DNA of 64,000 bases from Asterella californica (GCA_036924285.1 JAYKYS010000009.1:25214001-25278000); one strand, 5' to 3'; positions 45,569 to 56,381 are shown, counted from the first letter of the stretch. A program made the numbers and translations. Notes: generated by a model from the letters alone, not told the origin.

Positions 45569-47225
45569 TATCGTATAACGTGTTTTTCTGTCTAGGAATA
45601 CACGGGGTATATGGCTGTGCAGAGGTATGTGGATTGACAAGGTTGGATCTAGATCTGGATGTTTCCACTCAAATGTTTCATTATCTACTCTTTTAGCCTG
45701 AGTGACCTTGTATCCGCTCGTCTCAAGTTTAAAGCTTGCTACGATCCAAGGTTACGTATAGGTTGCATAAACTTGTGTTACAAACAGATCTTTTGTATTC
45801 TAACTAAAAATACTCAGATCTGTATTATCTAACTGAAGTTATTCCTCTATATCACTGGAAGCCTGACTTCTGAATAGCTCCCCAGCGACGCTAACTGCCC
45901 ATCAATCCAACTATCACAACTTCATAGTACAACCAGAAGACGCTATAAGATCACTCAATCAACTTGATAGAGTATCGATACAACTTGCTGTACACCCTAG
46001 TCTACCAAGCATTCCAGCAAGGTAAAGCATGCATACTCCAAAACACTATTCAGATCTCAATATAGCACCAACGGCGGTAGTACCTGGCAGCTCCGAGAAC
46101 CCAAACAGCGGCTTAAGACTCATGGCGACTCCGTTCTCCTTCATCACCAAGAGCTGAAATCAGCCCCACACCCTCCAATGTCGAATTGCATGCAGCCATG
46201 GCAGTTTCAGCAACAAACTCCTCTCCAAATTGATCGAAAATGACCAAAATGATCATAGATGATACCGAAAAACCCGAAATAGCTAATAACAGAAGTATTT
46301 TCGAACTTTGAGACCTCAGTCCTTCCAAACCACTCGACCAATGATGATCAAACTTCACAGGAAGCTTGATTGGACCCTTCACTCCTACCCTGAACAATTT
46401 TCAGGTCGAAATCTCAAACCAATTCTCATATATGGATCAAACCGTAATCTGTGCTAACTTCAGAGCTTTACAGACCCAGGTACATTTGATCCAAGATTCT
46501 GAACAAACTACTCGACCATTTGAGGTGAAACTTCCCAAGTATCTTACTGATAAGACATTCTTCAATCCTGGAAAGTTTCACTCAGAAATTCGACTCAGAT
46601 CTTAAGCAATAGCAAACTATCCATGGCTATCATAGTTCGCTGTCCCGCCTTATCCCATCTGCACTTCTCAACTTCAATCGGTCGGTTCAGAATCCAAATC
46701 GATCAAGAAACTGATGAAATTGATATCAAAACGACCAGCACGTCGTCAGCTCTCCAACCCAACAGACAGCTCCTCAAAACTCCTCGCGAGTCTCTCGGAA
46801 CAACCAGAAACGTAGCAGTAGGTACAAATTTCACCCCCCTCCACTCAATCGATCATAACGCGCTCATACTTTCATCAAATCGATCGATTCTTCAGCCCAG
46901 ATTGTAGCCCCGGTCGAGAGCTCTCCAACCATACCCTCCGTTTCGCGAATGGACCTCTGAAGCCTCCAGAAACCACAGAAACGTTGCGAGGATCAGCTAG
47001 AACACCATTGGTCCAAAAGTGGACCAATAAGAGCAAAAAGAACTTTACTTTTTGTCTTTTCTCTTCTTAACTTTTCCCTTAGAACGAATTTTTACTCTCC
47101 AAGGAGACACAAGACATCAACAACACTCTAAGACTTCACAAAATCCATCAGATATGTCGATGGATTCTTCGCGGTCCGTAACTACACAGAAGCGCTCAAC
47201 CAGAATGAAACCAGTGAGCCGCAGA

Positions 47226-47429
47226 CTAATACAACGTCAATATTACAACTTGGAAACGTTCTACAATAAAAGGTATGACAAAAGGAAACGGTGAAGCTAT
47301 CACTCGATTGTAATATTCTTGCCCGAAGTTTCTCACGATCCAAGCCCCATGATTGATCTTCGGTCTGCAATGGCACCGGACATCGACCCAAAGATTGAAA
47401 GGAACGTTCGATGGATAGTTGAGATCCAT
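47226..47429 (-). CDS. LORF-B inside the G1 3' LTR
   Basis: 67 residues from ATG 47429 (MDLNYPSNVPFNLW) to VVILTLY-stop. Homologous to LORF-B of C1 and C2, but carried within the LTR instead of the leader. Translation from this downstream copy would require transcription into the 3' LTR. Confidence 0.55.
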   Translation of the reverse strand: MDLNYPSNVPFNLWVDVRCHCRPKINHGAWIVRNFGQEYYNRVIASPFPFVIPFIVERFQVVILTLY

Positions 47430-47435
47430 TGTTCC

Positions 47436-47651
47436 TCACAACAAAATGTACACCGTCATATCCCAAGTCTCTCCGTATGTTACGATTGGAAGGATCACCG
47501 GAAGCTGTAACTCCATCACCCTCCCCATGAACTCATCACCAAAGTACGCAACTAACCACTGTCGAAAGTGATCGTGGTGGATGCAATGAAGCTTGATGTG
47601 AAACGAATTCGGGAAAGGAAGATCCGGAGCCGGTAACACACCTCCGTCCAT
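47436..47651 (-). CDS. LORF-A inside the G1 3' LTR
   Basis: 71 residues from ATG 47651 (MDGGVLPAPDLPF). It contains SFHIKLHCI, the block HFRQWLVAYFGDEFM and PVILPIVTYGE, and ends WDMTVYILL. It precedes LORF-B by six bases on the transcript. Unknown function. Confidence 0.55.
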   Translation of the reverse strand: MDGGVLPAPDLPFPNSFHIKLHCIHHDHFRQWLVAYFGDEFMGRVMELQLPVILPIVTYGETWDMTVYILL

Positions 47652-47973
47652 AACCACCACTCCTGCAGTTCTTCACTCCTCCATGCAGATCACCGAGAAC
47701 CCTTACGAATCATCCGTTGAGAGAGAATGCCGTATGAACCTTCGACCCACCATTTTATACACAAATGCGGCGACAAGGACCACTAAAGTGAACGCGCACA
47801 GATCGATGACTTGGCACGTTCTTCTACCGTGCGATCACTTAAACAGATAATCACAAACGTGGCACTCATCACACCGTTCGACGAGTTACGCGATACGGTT
47901 CACGAAACACGGAAAAGAAACACAACATAGGTTACACAGGAATTTCACACAGGAGCCGAACCACAACACGACA

Positions 47974-47998
47974 TCCACCCCTTCTAAACCTGCGCATC
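47974..47998 (-). other. Polypurine tract of G1
   Basis: The minus strand reads AGAAGGGGTGGA directly before the 3' LTR start TGTCGTG. Confidence 0.75.
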
Positions 47999-48036
47999 CT
48001 CTGGTATGCGCCAACACTCACAAGTTGTGGTCGGCA

Positions 48037-51000
48037 TCACACTATATCTTCATCTTCTTCACTGATGTTGTCGTTAGCAATATCTTCGTCATCCAAATCT
48101 TCTCCGTCATCATCCAAGATATCAAACTCAACTTCGACTTCCTCCATGCTTATCCCTTCATCTCGCTTCTTGAAGAGTTTCACACGCTTGCCTGCAATTG
48201 GAACCTTGAGCTCTGCCCCATCAAGCTCTCTTAGTGAATATGTGGCATTGTCAAGCACGACAAGAACCACATACGGACCAAACCATCGCTTAGAGAATTT
48301 TCTAAGCGCACTGTGTTGGTTGTCCAAGCTACTATCGTAGACCAACACCCAATCTCCTTCTTTAATCTCCTTCGGCCTTAATCGATGACGCTTATCGAAT
48401 CTGTCTTTGTTTCTCAAGCGCGCCTCTTTCAGCTTCTCCAATGCAATCTCTACATCTTCAGGTCTTCTCTCTAGTTGACGGATTCGGACAGCAAGAAGAT
48501 CTTCTGTAGACATACCATCCTCCCAAGGTAGAACACTCCAAGTAGGTATGTGCTCCTCAATGGGCATGATAGGTTTCTGCCCCTGCATCAACTCCGCCGG
48601 CATATATCCCGTAACTGAACTATGAGTCGAACGATCTGCCCATAATGCAAACGGAAGAAATCTTGGCCATTCTCTTGCCCTCCCCTTGCAAGCTTTCACA
48701 ATAGCTTTCACAATAGGAGGATGACCACGTTCACTCTTCGCATTACCTTCCGGATTGTAGGCTGTGGTGAGAGCTAACTTCACACCACACCTCTTGAAGA
48801 ACGCTTTAGCCTCATCATTGTTCAGCTCCCCTCGATCAGCCGTGATCTTCCCAACACAACCATATCTACAAATCACATCTTCCAACAAGAATTTGCAGAC
48901 TCCCTCTGTGGATTTTGTCCGTAAGGCTCGCCCTTCCACTTGGTTGGACAAATCCTCACGTGCCAAAACTAAGTATCGCATCTGCCATATACCAACTGGC
49001 ATAATAACAAGATCTACTACCCACTTATAATGCATTGCAAGTGGATAAGTAGGATGTAATCCATCTCGATGCCGAATTCCTGAATACTCTTGACAAGTTT
49101 GGCATGTCTCCACAAATTGAACTACATCTCTGTACATGTTACGCCACCAATATCTCTCCTTCAGCTTTGTAAAGGTGGCATAAATACCTCTATGTCCTGC
49201 CCACAAGCTCTCATGAAACTCCTGCATGAGTAACTTCTGCATGTCAACCTTGCACACAACCCTTTGTGGCATCTTACCACCTTGCTTAGCATGTTTCCAC
49301 AAATAACCACCTTGTAGCAAGTAGTTATAAGCCTTCCTCCTGATTTGTTTAAAGTGGGCATCACTCCATCCTGGCTGTCTAGTCAACAGACTTAGATAGC
49401 GTCCTATGTCTATCCATTCTCCTTCATATAGCTCCTCCATGAACGGTTTCGAATGCTCACTCTCACCTCCTTGAGCTCTACAGAAAACAGTAGTACCAAC
49501 ATCTTCTGTATCTTCTATCATCTCCTCCTCATCCTCATACCTCGCACGAGATAACATATCAGCTACTAGATTGTTCTTCCCCGCTATGTGTCGGAACTCA
49601 GGATTTAAGGACTTGATGTAAGCAATCCAACGTAGTATAGCAATATCAGGAGTGTTACAGTTTGTAATCATCCCTAATAGTGGTAAACAATCTGTTTCTA
49701 CTATTACTGGCGCTCCAATCAAATAATCCTTTTCAGCTTTCATAGCTGTAACTACTCCCCATAACTCTCTCTTCACTTGAGGATAGTTTCTATGTCGCTC
49801 ACTCAACACCTTTGCTCCAAATCTGACTGCAAACCGATTCTCTTCTTCATCATCTTGTCCTACTGCCCATCCAATGGCTATCGGACTAGTATCAACAGTA
49901 AGTATCACTGGTTTGCTATCCTCGTAGCTCACACGACGAAGTACAGGTGGAGAAGATAACAACTGCTTCAATCTCTGAATCGCCTCGGTATGTCTCTCCT
50001 CCCATGCAAACCTCTTGTGCTTTCTCAACAGATCGTAAAGAGGATCAGCCACATGTGCAAAATGTGGAATCCACACATGATAGAAGACACAAGCTCCAAG
50101 AAACCTTCTCACCTCCGTTGTTGAACCACAAGTATCCTTCATCCGCCGTATAGCATCCACTTTACCAGGATCAGGCTTGCGTCCAAACCATCCACATAAG
50201 TGCCCCACAATCACAACCTCTCGCACTCCAAATGAAGACTTGGCACCTGATAGTGTCAAGTGCGCCTCTTCAAGTCGTGATAAGATTTTATCACAATCTG
50301 AAATGTGATCAGCAACAAAGTTTCTACACCCCTTCTGATCCATTGTCTCATCTTTCTCCTCCTCAACGCATCCCTTAATTGGAATGTCATCCAAGAAAGG
50401 CATGGTCTTCTCAGGAATGAACTCACGGAGAACCTTGTTCATCCCGTTCATCATGTGCGCTACCGAGTTTGTTGCTCCTTGTGGTAGTGTGCACATTCTG
50501 ACCAATCCCAACGGTGTCCTCATGGTGGTGATATCTCTACTCTGTTCAGCAAGTTGAAACTGATCGTATCCAGAGTAAAGATCTCCTATAGAGTAAATAG
50601 CCCTCCCAGCAAACGCTTCAGCAAACTCTCCGACGATAGGTCCTATGCCTGTATTTCTGATGGTCACTTGGTTCACAGGTTGCATATCTTGGATGAACCG
50701 TAATGCACCACTCTTCTTTGGTACTGTAAACCAACGACTAGAGTACGGTGCAAACGATGGTTCCAAGATCTTCATCTGCATCTTCTCCTTCAAGAGCTCT
50801 ATGAGTTTCGGTAGATGCGCTCTAGGTACAGGAATTGGCCTCAAATCCCAAGGAGCATGTGGAACTGTGAATATGATCATTGGCGCCACAATGCTAGGAT
50901 CTACACATCCGATTTCTGAGGCTTCAAAAGCAAAAGCTTTCCCGTGCCTAGTTAACATCTCCCTAAACCTATTCTCCTCCACAGACAAAAGAAAATCTGC

Positions 51001-51540
51001 TGAACCAACCTTCAACTCCTTGAGCGTAGCTTCAGTGAACTTGTGACCGACTCGGCTAAGATCTCTCAAGCTTTTCTCCTTCGAAGATTGTTGGACTCGT
51101 TGGTTAGAATCACTAGGTAATGGCTGAGCAACAGGTTTTACCTTCTTGTCTACCGTTTTGTACCTAGTATCAACTCTAACTTCAGGATCTACGAATGACT
51201 CTATAGCTGTATAGAGCTCCCTAGAGTGTACTTCCACCACATGATCCTCATCTTCTTGCTCATGCATAGCAAGTTCATCGATGAAATCTCCCAATCCTAA
51301 CTCCAAATAAACACCTTCTATCTTATCATCCTCTTCAAGCACACCAACTCTCTTTAGATCTTTTTCAGTTTTTCGCACAACTTTCTGCTCCCACTTCTGC
51401 AAGTCAGCAAGTCGTGTATGTGTAGCAAATCCACTCCTAGAAAATCTCACAACTCCTGTACAAAAAGCACTTTCTTTCTCTAGTGAGAGTACCTTCTCAA
51501 GTGTACCACTATGTCCTCGCTCTATAGCAGTACTTGTCAA
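48037..51540 (-). CDS. G1 pol: RT - RNase H - integrase with acidic tail
   Basis: About 1167 codons, open throughout. The first codon of the open part is TTG, not ATG, and the frame lies one base back from the gag frame, overlapping its stop. It is therefore probably made by -1 frameshifting. RT has GDLYSGYDQFQL and the catalytic FLDD (codons at 50386-50397). RNase H has TVDTSPIAIG. The integrase has an HHCC zinc region (H-ESLWAGHRG to C-x2-C), Asp in WVVDLVIM, Asp in TADRGEL and Glu in AKSERGHP. The C-terminus carries a GPYVV beta-barrel-like region and a 30-residue tail rich in Asp and Glu, with no chromodomain. The same tail type is in element I. Likely functional. Confidence 0.88.
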   Translation of the reverse strand: MTSTAIERGHSGTLEKVLSLEKESAFCTGVVRFSRSGFATHTRLADLQKWEQKVVRKTEKDLKRVGVLEEDDKIEGVYLELGLGDFIDELAMHEQEDEDHVVEVHSRELYTAIESFVDPEVRVDTRYKTVDKKVKPVAQPLPSDSNQRVQQSSKEKSLRDLSRVGHKFTEATLKELKVGSADFLLSVEENRFREMLTRHGKAFAFEASEIGCVDPSIVAPMIIFTVPHAPWDLRPIPVPRAHLPKLIELLKEKMQMKILEPSFAPYSSRWFTVPKKSGALRFIQDMQPVNQVTIRNTGIGPIVGEFAEAFAGRAIYSIGDLYSGYDQFQLAEQSRDITTMRTPLGLVRMCTLPQGATNSVAHMMNGMNKVLREFIPEKTMPFLDDIPIKGCVEEEKDETMDQKGCRNFVADHISDCDKILSRLEEAHLTLSGAKSSFGVREVVIVGHLCGWFGRKPDPGKVDAIRRMKDTCGSTTEVRRFLGACVFYHVWIPHFAHVADPLYDLLRKHKRFAWEERHTEAIQRLKQLLSSPPVLRRVSYEDSKPVILTVDTSPIAIGWAVGQDDEEENRFAVRFGAKVLSERHRNYPQVKRELWGVVTAMKAEKDYLIGAPVIVETDCLPLLGMITNCNTPDIAILRWIAYIKSLNPEFRHIAGKNNLVADMLSRARYEDEEEMIEDTEDVGTTVFCRAQGGESEHSKPFMEELYEGEWIDIGRYLSLLTRQPGWSDAHFKQIRRKAYNYLLQGGYLWKHAKQGGKMPQRVVCKVDMQKLLMQEFHESLWAGHRGIYATFTKLKERYWWRNMYRDVVQFVETCQTCQEYSGIRHRDGLHPTYPLAMHYKWVVDLVIMPVGIWQMRYLVLAREDLSNQVEGRALRTKSTEGVCKFLLEDVICRYGCVGKITADRGELNNDEAKAFFKRCGVKLALTTAYNPEGNAKSERGHPPIVKAIVKACKGRAREWPRFLPFALWADRSTHSSVTGYMPAELMQGQKPIMPIEEHIPTWSVLPWEDGMSTEDLLAVRIRQLERRPEDVEIALEKLKEARLRNKDRFDKRHRLRPKEIKEGDWVLVYDSSLDNQHSALRKFSKRWFGPYVVLVVLDNATYSLRELDGAELKVPIAGKRVKLFKKRDEGISMEEVEVEFDILDDDGEDLDDEDIANDNISEEDEDIV

Positions 51541-51548
51541 AAATCCTT
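51537..51548 (-). promoter_or_regulatory. Putative -1 frameshift site at the gag/pol overlap of G1
   Basis: Gag ends GAT TTT TGA. Slipping one base back on the T-run continues into pol as TTG ACA. The tract U-UUU-UGA puts the stop in the A site. It is not a classic X-XXY-YYZ heptamer, and I did not evaluate a downstream structure. Confidence 0.45.
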
Positions 51549-53918
51549 GAACTCCTCCGTGACCTTAGGCAAGGAACCACCCCTCAGATAATCTCTGTTC
51601 CGCTTGTGGTTTGCTGATACAGTTAGAAACTGTACCGCTCTCTTGCCATCCTGACTTCTGATCCGTGCATAAGCAGATCCATCATCCAAAACCTTGGTCT
51701 CCATCCTCACAGCTGTAATGTAAGGTTGACCGAGTATCACCGGGTATGATGTACTATCTTGAACAAAGAAGTTTTGTTCAATAGTTACATCTCCCACCTT
51801 TACTTTCACATCAGGACAAGCTCCATAGAGTTCTCCTCGTGTGTTGTTCGTTGTTCTGATCATCCAACCATGATCTATATCAACAGGCCATCCACCTTGC
51901 TTGTAGATGTCCTTAGAGACAATATTGATCTCTGATCCATGATCAATGAGAGCAACCACCGGATCTGTCATCTCTCCTACCTTCACTAAGGCTTCGGTAG
52001 TAGCTCTAGCCCAATGTCCTCTAGTGTAATGACTAGGGACCTTGTCATCGTTATCATCCTCAAACCGAACCTTGCGGTTGATGCAGCATTGAGCTAGTTC
52101 TAACTCTTCCTCTCTTGATATCCTTGTGTCTAATGCATTAGACACAGCGGTTTCTCCTGCCAATTGCCTTTTTCGTTTGATGGTGTCAATAATGACATCA
52201 TGAAACTCTCTCTTGGCAATCCCAAGGATCTCTCGCAAGGTAAACTCGATCTTGGCATTGAGTACTCTCTCTTCTAGTACTCCTTTCAGATCCGTAGCAG
52301 CTTCAATATCAGACTGAAGCTTGTATGAAGGAGATTTACCTTTCTCCTTACCTCTGCTCTTCTCTGACTTCTCGGGAGTAGAGGATATGACCTCTTCCAT
52401 AGTCTCCTCTGGTAGAGACATGATCTCCGGTCTGAACTTTTCTCCTCTTGTTTGCCTCTTGAGAGCTGTTCTCTCTTCGCTAGGGCCTGCTTCATCTCGT
52501 TTGCGCTTCTCCTCCATGAGAGCCTCATGTTGACTCTTCGCCAAATAAGCGTGAACAGACATTGTATCCACGGGATCATCCCATCCAGTAGCACCCCTGA
52601 TTGCCGTGGCTGTTCTGAGCAACTCCTCCCTTGCCATTTTCCCCCTTTTGTTCGTGCTTACTGCATGGCTCCACATATCAAGAGTATCTCCATCCTTCTT
52701 AGAAGCACTTCTTTCTCGTACTACCTCAACTCCATAAGTAGCAGCTTCTACCGACGCAGTAGCATGTTGAGATAGATACTCCTCCAGTACTTGCTTCATT
52801 CCTCCTTTCCCGAAGTTGGTTCTAAGAATCTCTCCATTATCCTTCAGAGCAATCTTTCCTTCCTTCCAATAGACTACTCCATCTCGTAGAGTTTTGGCAA
52901 AATCACCACACTCTCTTCGAGCATGATCAGAACTATCACACCAAATGCATCTCTGTACATAATCTTGCTTAGGAGCAAGTTTGGTATCATGTGCTCCTCC
53001 CTTCTCTTCCAACCTTGCTAACTTGATCTGCAAGTCCCTCATCCCTTTTACCAACTCTTCCATAGCATCTCTTTGCGGTGCAACTTTCGGGACAGGAATA
53101 GTAGGAAGTGGAACTTGAGGTACATGCACAATAGGTGCTTGCACATTGGGTACCATTGGTTGCCTACGAGGTACTATGATCGGCGGTGGTCTCTCTTCTT
53201 GTCTTACCATCACCTTCCCTCTCCGGTACTCTCGTTTGGCAAGTACACTCACTGCTTCAGAGACTTTTCTCCAGTCAGTCGTGAGTCCGTTGTCTTCCAT
53301 CCTATCTTCTAGAAGCAGCTCCAACTCCCTTTGTAATTCATTGTTGGCTGCTTGTAGAAACAACTCCACCTTGTCATTCTCCAATGTGAGCTTCTCCATC
53401 CGAGACAACTGAAGGAATTGTCTCTCATACTCCCGAAATAGCTCTGTGGCAACAAGCCCTTTGTTGGGTTTGTTTACCCACTCCATGAATGACTTCTTAG
53501 TCACTCGGTCTGCATCTTCTAAAGAATACTCTTCTTTCAGCTGAAGAGTAAATCCTTCCCACGTAGCACCATGAGATCGGATGATGTCCTTCATGTGCTC
53601 TCGTAGTTCAGGTACGACAGCAAGCGCAAATGTACTCACCATCTCTCTTTCAGGCACCTTGCTCAACTCCATCTCTCGGGAATAGTACTTTAGGTACTTG
53701 GATATGTTCTTCCCGTCAAACTGATCTAGCAACCCCACAACAGATTGCAAGGCTTTAGTAGCCATTGCTTCTTTCCGTTCAGTGGCTTGCTGTTGTTGCA
53801 TTACCAACGCGAATGCCTCAAGCAATCGCATATCAGACCGTGAAAGCTTGGTCACCTTTGGTGCCTCTCCAGATGTAGAAGCCTCATCTACGTAATGACC
53901 CAACCCTTCAATGTCCAT
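51537..53918 (-). CDS. G1 Gag - protease
   Basis: 793 residues from the first ATG, 53918 (MDIEGLGHYVDE). The N-terminal half is a capsid-like helical domain (LRLLEAFALVMQQQQATERK and YLKYYSREMELSK areas). A Pro/Val-rich spacer follows, then a CCHC zinc knuckle CIWCDSSDHARREC near 52910-52955. A charged Lys/Glu linker leads to a retropepsin-like domain with ALIDHGSEINIVS and later SYPVILGQPYITAVR. The protease motif is D-H-G where most retropepsins have D-S-G or D-T-G. Element I has the same residue, so it is a lineage trait. No internal stop. Confidence 0.87.
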   Translation of the reverse strand: MDIEGLGHYVDEASTSGEAPKVTKLSRSDMRLLEAFALVMQQQQATERKEAMATKALQSVVGLLDQFDGKNISKYLKYYSREMELSKVPEREMVSTFALAVVPELREHMKDIIRSHGATWEGFTLQLKEEYSLEDADRVTKKSFMEWVNKPNKGLVATELFREYERQFLQLSRMEKLTLENDKVELFLQAANNELQRELELLLEDRMEDNGLTTDWRKVSEAVSVLAKREYRRGKVMVRQEERPPPIIVPRRQPMVPNVQAPIVHVPQVPLPTIPVPKVAPQRDAMEELVKGMRDLQIKLARLEEKGGAHDTKLAPKQDYVQRCIWCDSSDHARRECGDFAKTLRDGVVYWKEGKIALKDNGEILRTNFGKGGMKQVLEEYLSQHATASVEAATYGVEVVRERSASKKDGDTLDMWSHAVSTNKRGKMAREELLRTATAIRGATGWDDPVDTMSVHAYLAKSQHEALMEEKRKRDEAGPSEERTALKRQTRGEKFRPEIMSLPEETMEEVISSTPEKSEKSRGKEKGKSPSYKLQSDIEAATDLKGVLEERVLNAKIEFTLREILGIAKREFHDVIIDTIKRKRQLAGETAVSNALDTRISREEELELAQCCINRKVRFEDDNDDKVPSHYTRGHWARATTEALVKVGEMTDPVVALIDHGSEINIVSKDIYKQGGWPVDIDHGWMIRTTNNTRGELYGACPDVKVKVGDVTIEQNFFVQDSTSYPVILGQPYITAVRMETKVLDDGSAYARIRSQDGKRAVQFLTVSANHKRNRDYLRGGSLPKVTEEFKDF

Positions 53919-53956
53919 GGTGGCAAAACCACGCACGTACCTCTCACCCTAGACTT

Positions 53957-53974
53957 TTCACGTCGAGTTCACCA
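53957..53974 (-). other. Primer binding site of G1
   Basis: The minus strand reads TGGTGAACTCGACGTGAA two bases inside the 5' LTR. It starts with TGG as expected, but the tRNA was not identified. Confidence 0.6.
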
Positions 53975-55633
53975 GCTATCGTATAACGTGTTTTTCTGTC
54001 TAGGAATACACGGGGTATATGGCTGTGCAGAGGTATGTGGATTGACAAGGTTGGATCTAGATCTGGATGTTTCCACTCAAATGTTTCATTATCTACTCTT
54101 TTAGCCTGAGTGACCTTGTATCCGCTCGTCTCAAGTTTAAAGCTTGCTACGATCCAAGGTTACGTATAGGTTGCATAAACTTGTGTTACAAACAGATCTT
54201 TTGTATTCTAACTAAAAATACTCAGATCTGTATTATCTAACTGAAGTTATTCCTCTATATCACTGGAAGCCTGACTTCTGAATAGCTCCCCAGCGACGCT
54301 AACTGCCCATCAATCCAACTATCACAACTTCATAGTACAACCAGAAGACGCTATAAGATCACTCAATCAACTTGATAGAGTATCGATACAACTTGCTGTA
54401 CACCCTAGTCTACCAAGCATTCCAGCAAGGTAAAGCATGCATACTCCAAAACACTATTCAGATCTCAATATAGCACCAACGGCGGTAGTACCTGGCAGCT
54501 CCGAGAACCCAAACAGCGGCTTAAGACTCATGGCGACTCCGTTCTCCTTCATCACCAAGAGCTGAAATCAGCCCCACACCCTCCAATGTCGAATTGCATG
54601 CAGCCATGGCAGTTTCAGCAACAAACTCCTCTCCAAATTGATCGAAAATGACCAAAATGATCATAGATGATACCGAAAAACCCGAAATAGCTAATAACAG
54701 AAGTATTTTCGAACTTTGAGACCTCAGTCCTTCCAAACCACTCGACCAATGATGATCAAACTTCACAGGAAGCTTGATTGGACCCTTCACTCCTACCCTG
54801 AACAATTTTCAGGTCGAAATCTCAAACCAATTCTCATATATGGATCAAACCGTAATCTGTGCTAACTTCAGAGCTTTACAGACCCAGGTACATTTGATCC
54901 AAGATTCTGAACAAACTACTCGACCATTTGAGGTGAAACTTCCCAAGTATCTTACTGATAAGACATTCTTCAATCCTGGAAAGTTTCACTCAGAAATTCG
55001 ACTCAGATCTTAAGCAATAGCAAACTATCCATGGCTATCATAGTTCGCTGTCCCGCCTTATCCCATCTGCACTTCTCAACTTCAATCGGTCGGTTCAGAA
55101 TCCAAATCGATCAAGAAACTGATGAAATTGATATCAAAACGACCAGCACGTCGTCAGCTCTCCAACCCAACAGACAGCTCCTCAAAACTCCTCGCGAGTC
55201 TCTCGGAACAACCAGAAACGTAGCAGTAGGTACAAATTTCACCCCCCTCCACTCAATCGATCATAACGCGCTCATACTTTCATCAAATCGATCGATTCTT
55301 CAGCCCAGATTGTAGCCCCGGTCGAGAGCTCTCCAACCATACCCTCCGTTTCGCGAATGGACCTCTGAAGCCTCCAGAAACCACAGAAACGTTGCAAGGA
55401 TCAGCTAGAACACCATTGGTCCAAAAGTGGACCAATAAGAGCAAAAAGAACTTTACTTTTTGTCTTTTCTCTTCTTAACTTTTCCCTTAGAACGAATTTT
55501 TACTCTCCAAGGAGACACAAGACATCAACAACACTCTAAGACTTCACAAAATCCATCAGATATGTCGATGGATTCTTCGCGGTCCGTAACTACACAGAAG
55601 CGCTCAACCAGAATGAAACCAGTGAGCCGCAGA

Positions 55634-55837
55634 CTAATACAACGTCAATATTACAACTTGGAAACGTTCTACAATAAAAGGTATGACAAAAGGAAACGGT
55701 GAAGCTATCACTCGATTGTAATATTCTTGCCCGAAGTTTCTCACGATCCAAGCCCCATGATTGATCTTCGGTCTGCAATGGCACCGGACATCGACCCAAA
55801 GATTGAAAGGAACGTTCGATGGATAGTTGAGATCCAT
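55634..55837 (-). CDS. LORF-B inside the G1 5' LTR
   Basis: Same 67-residue protein as 47226-47429. It lies upstream of gag, so it could be translated from the full-length transcript only if transcription starts before 55837 on the minus strand. Confidence 0.55.
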   Translation of the reverse strand: MDLNYPSNVPFNLWVDVRCHCRPKINHGAWIVRNFGQEYYNRVIASPFPFVIPFIVERFQVVILTLY

Positions 55838-55843
55838 TGTTCC

Positions 55844-56059
55844 TCACAACAAAATGTACACCGTCATATCCCAAGTCTCTCCGTATGTTACGATTGGAAG
55901 GATCACCGGAAGCTGTAACTCCATCACCCTCCCCATGAACTCATCACCAAAGTACGCAACTAACCACTGTCGAAAGTGATCGCGGTGGATGCAATGAAGC
56001 TTGATGTGAAACGGATTCGGGAAAGGAAGATCCGGAGCCGGTAACACACCTCCGTCCAT
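55844..56059 (-). CDS. LORF-A inside the G1 5' LTR
   Basis: Same protein as 47436-47651 apart from single substitutions (NPFHIKL here, NSFHIKL there; HRDHF here, HHDHF there). Here it retains the NPF residue shared with C1 and C2. Confidence 0.55.
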   Translation of the reverse strand: MDGGVLPAPDLPFPNPFHIKLHCIHRDHFRQWLVAYFGDEFMGRVMELQLPVILPIVTYGETWDMTVYILL

Positions 56060-56381
56060 AACCACCACTCCTGCAGTTCTTCACTCCTCCATGCAGATCA
56101 CCGAGAACCCTTACGAATCATCCGTTGAGAGAGAATGCCGTATGAACCTTCGACCCATCATTTTATACACAAATGCGGCGACAAGGACCACTAAAGTGAA
56201 CGCGCACAGATCGATGACTTGGCACGTTCTTCTACCGTGCGATCACTTAAACAGATAATCACAAACGTGGCACTCATCACACCGTTCGACGAGTTACGCG
56301 ATACGGTTCACGAAACACGGAAAAGAAACACAACATAGGTTACACAAGAATTTCACACAGGAGCCGAACCACAACACGACA

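Larger units (their letters stand above)
45569..47973 (-). repeat. 3' LTR of G1 (2405 bp)
   Basis: Unusually long. Its first 80 bases resemble the start of the solo LTR at 59978. It contains LORF-B (47226-47429) and LORF-A (47436-47651). Only a few differences from the 5' copy were seen, for example near 46997, 47582, 47607, 47748 and 47936. Confidence 0.92.
45569..56381 (-). mobile_element. G1: young, apparently intact Ty3-type element with 2405-bp LTRs
   Basis: Two LTRs of equal length (45569-47973 and 53977-56381) differ by only about five substitutions that I could see. They flank a complete gag-protease frame and a complete RT-RNase H-integrase frame. A primer site and a polypurine tract sit at the expected edges. 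The LTR edge is TATCG...CGACA, near the TGTCG/CGACA of element I. The integrase lacks a chromodomain. It is the most recent insertion in this nest. Confidence 0.92.
53977..56381 (-). repeat. 5' LTR of G1 (2405 bp)
   Basis: Near-identical to 45569-47973. This copy drives transcription and carries its own LORF pair, upstream of gag. Confidence 0.92.

Noticed and set aside
46366..47294. Plus-strand frames of 79-94 codons, duplicated at 54774-55702
   Set aside because: They exist twice only because they lie in the two G1 LTR copies; they run antisense to the element and have no similarity to each other or to LORFs.
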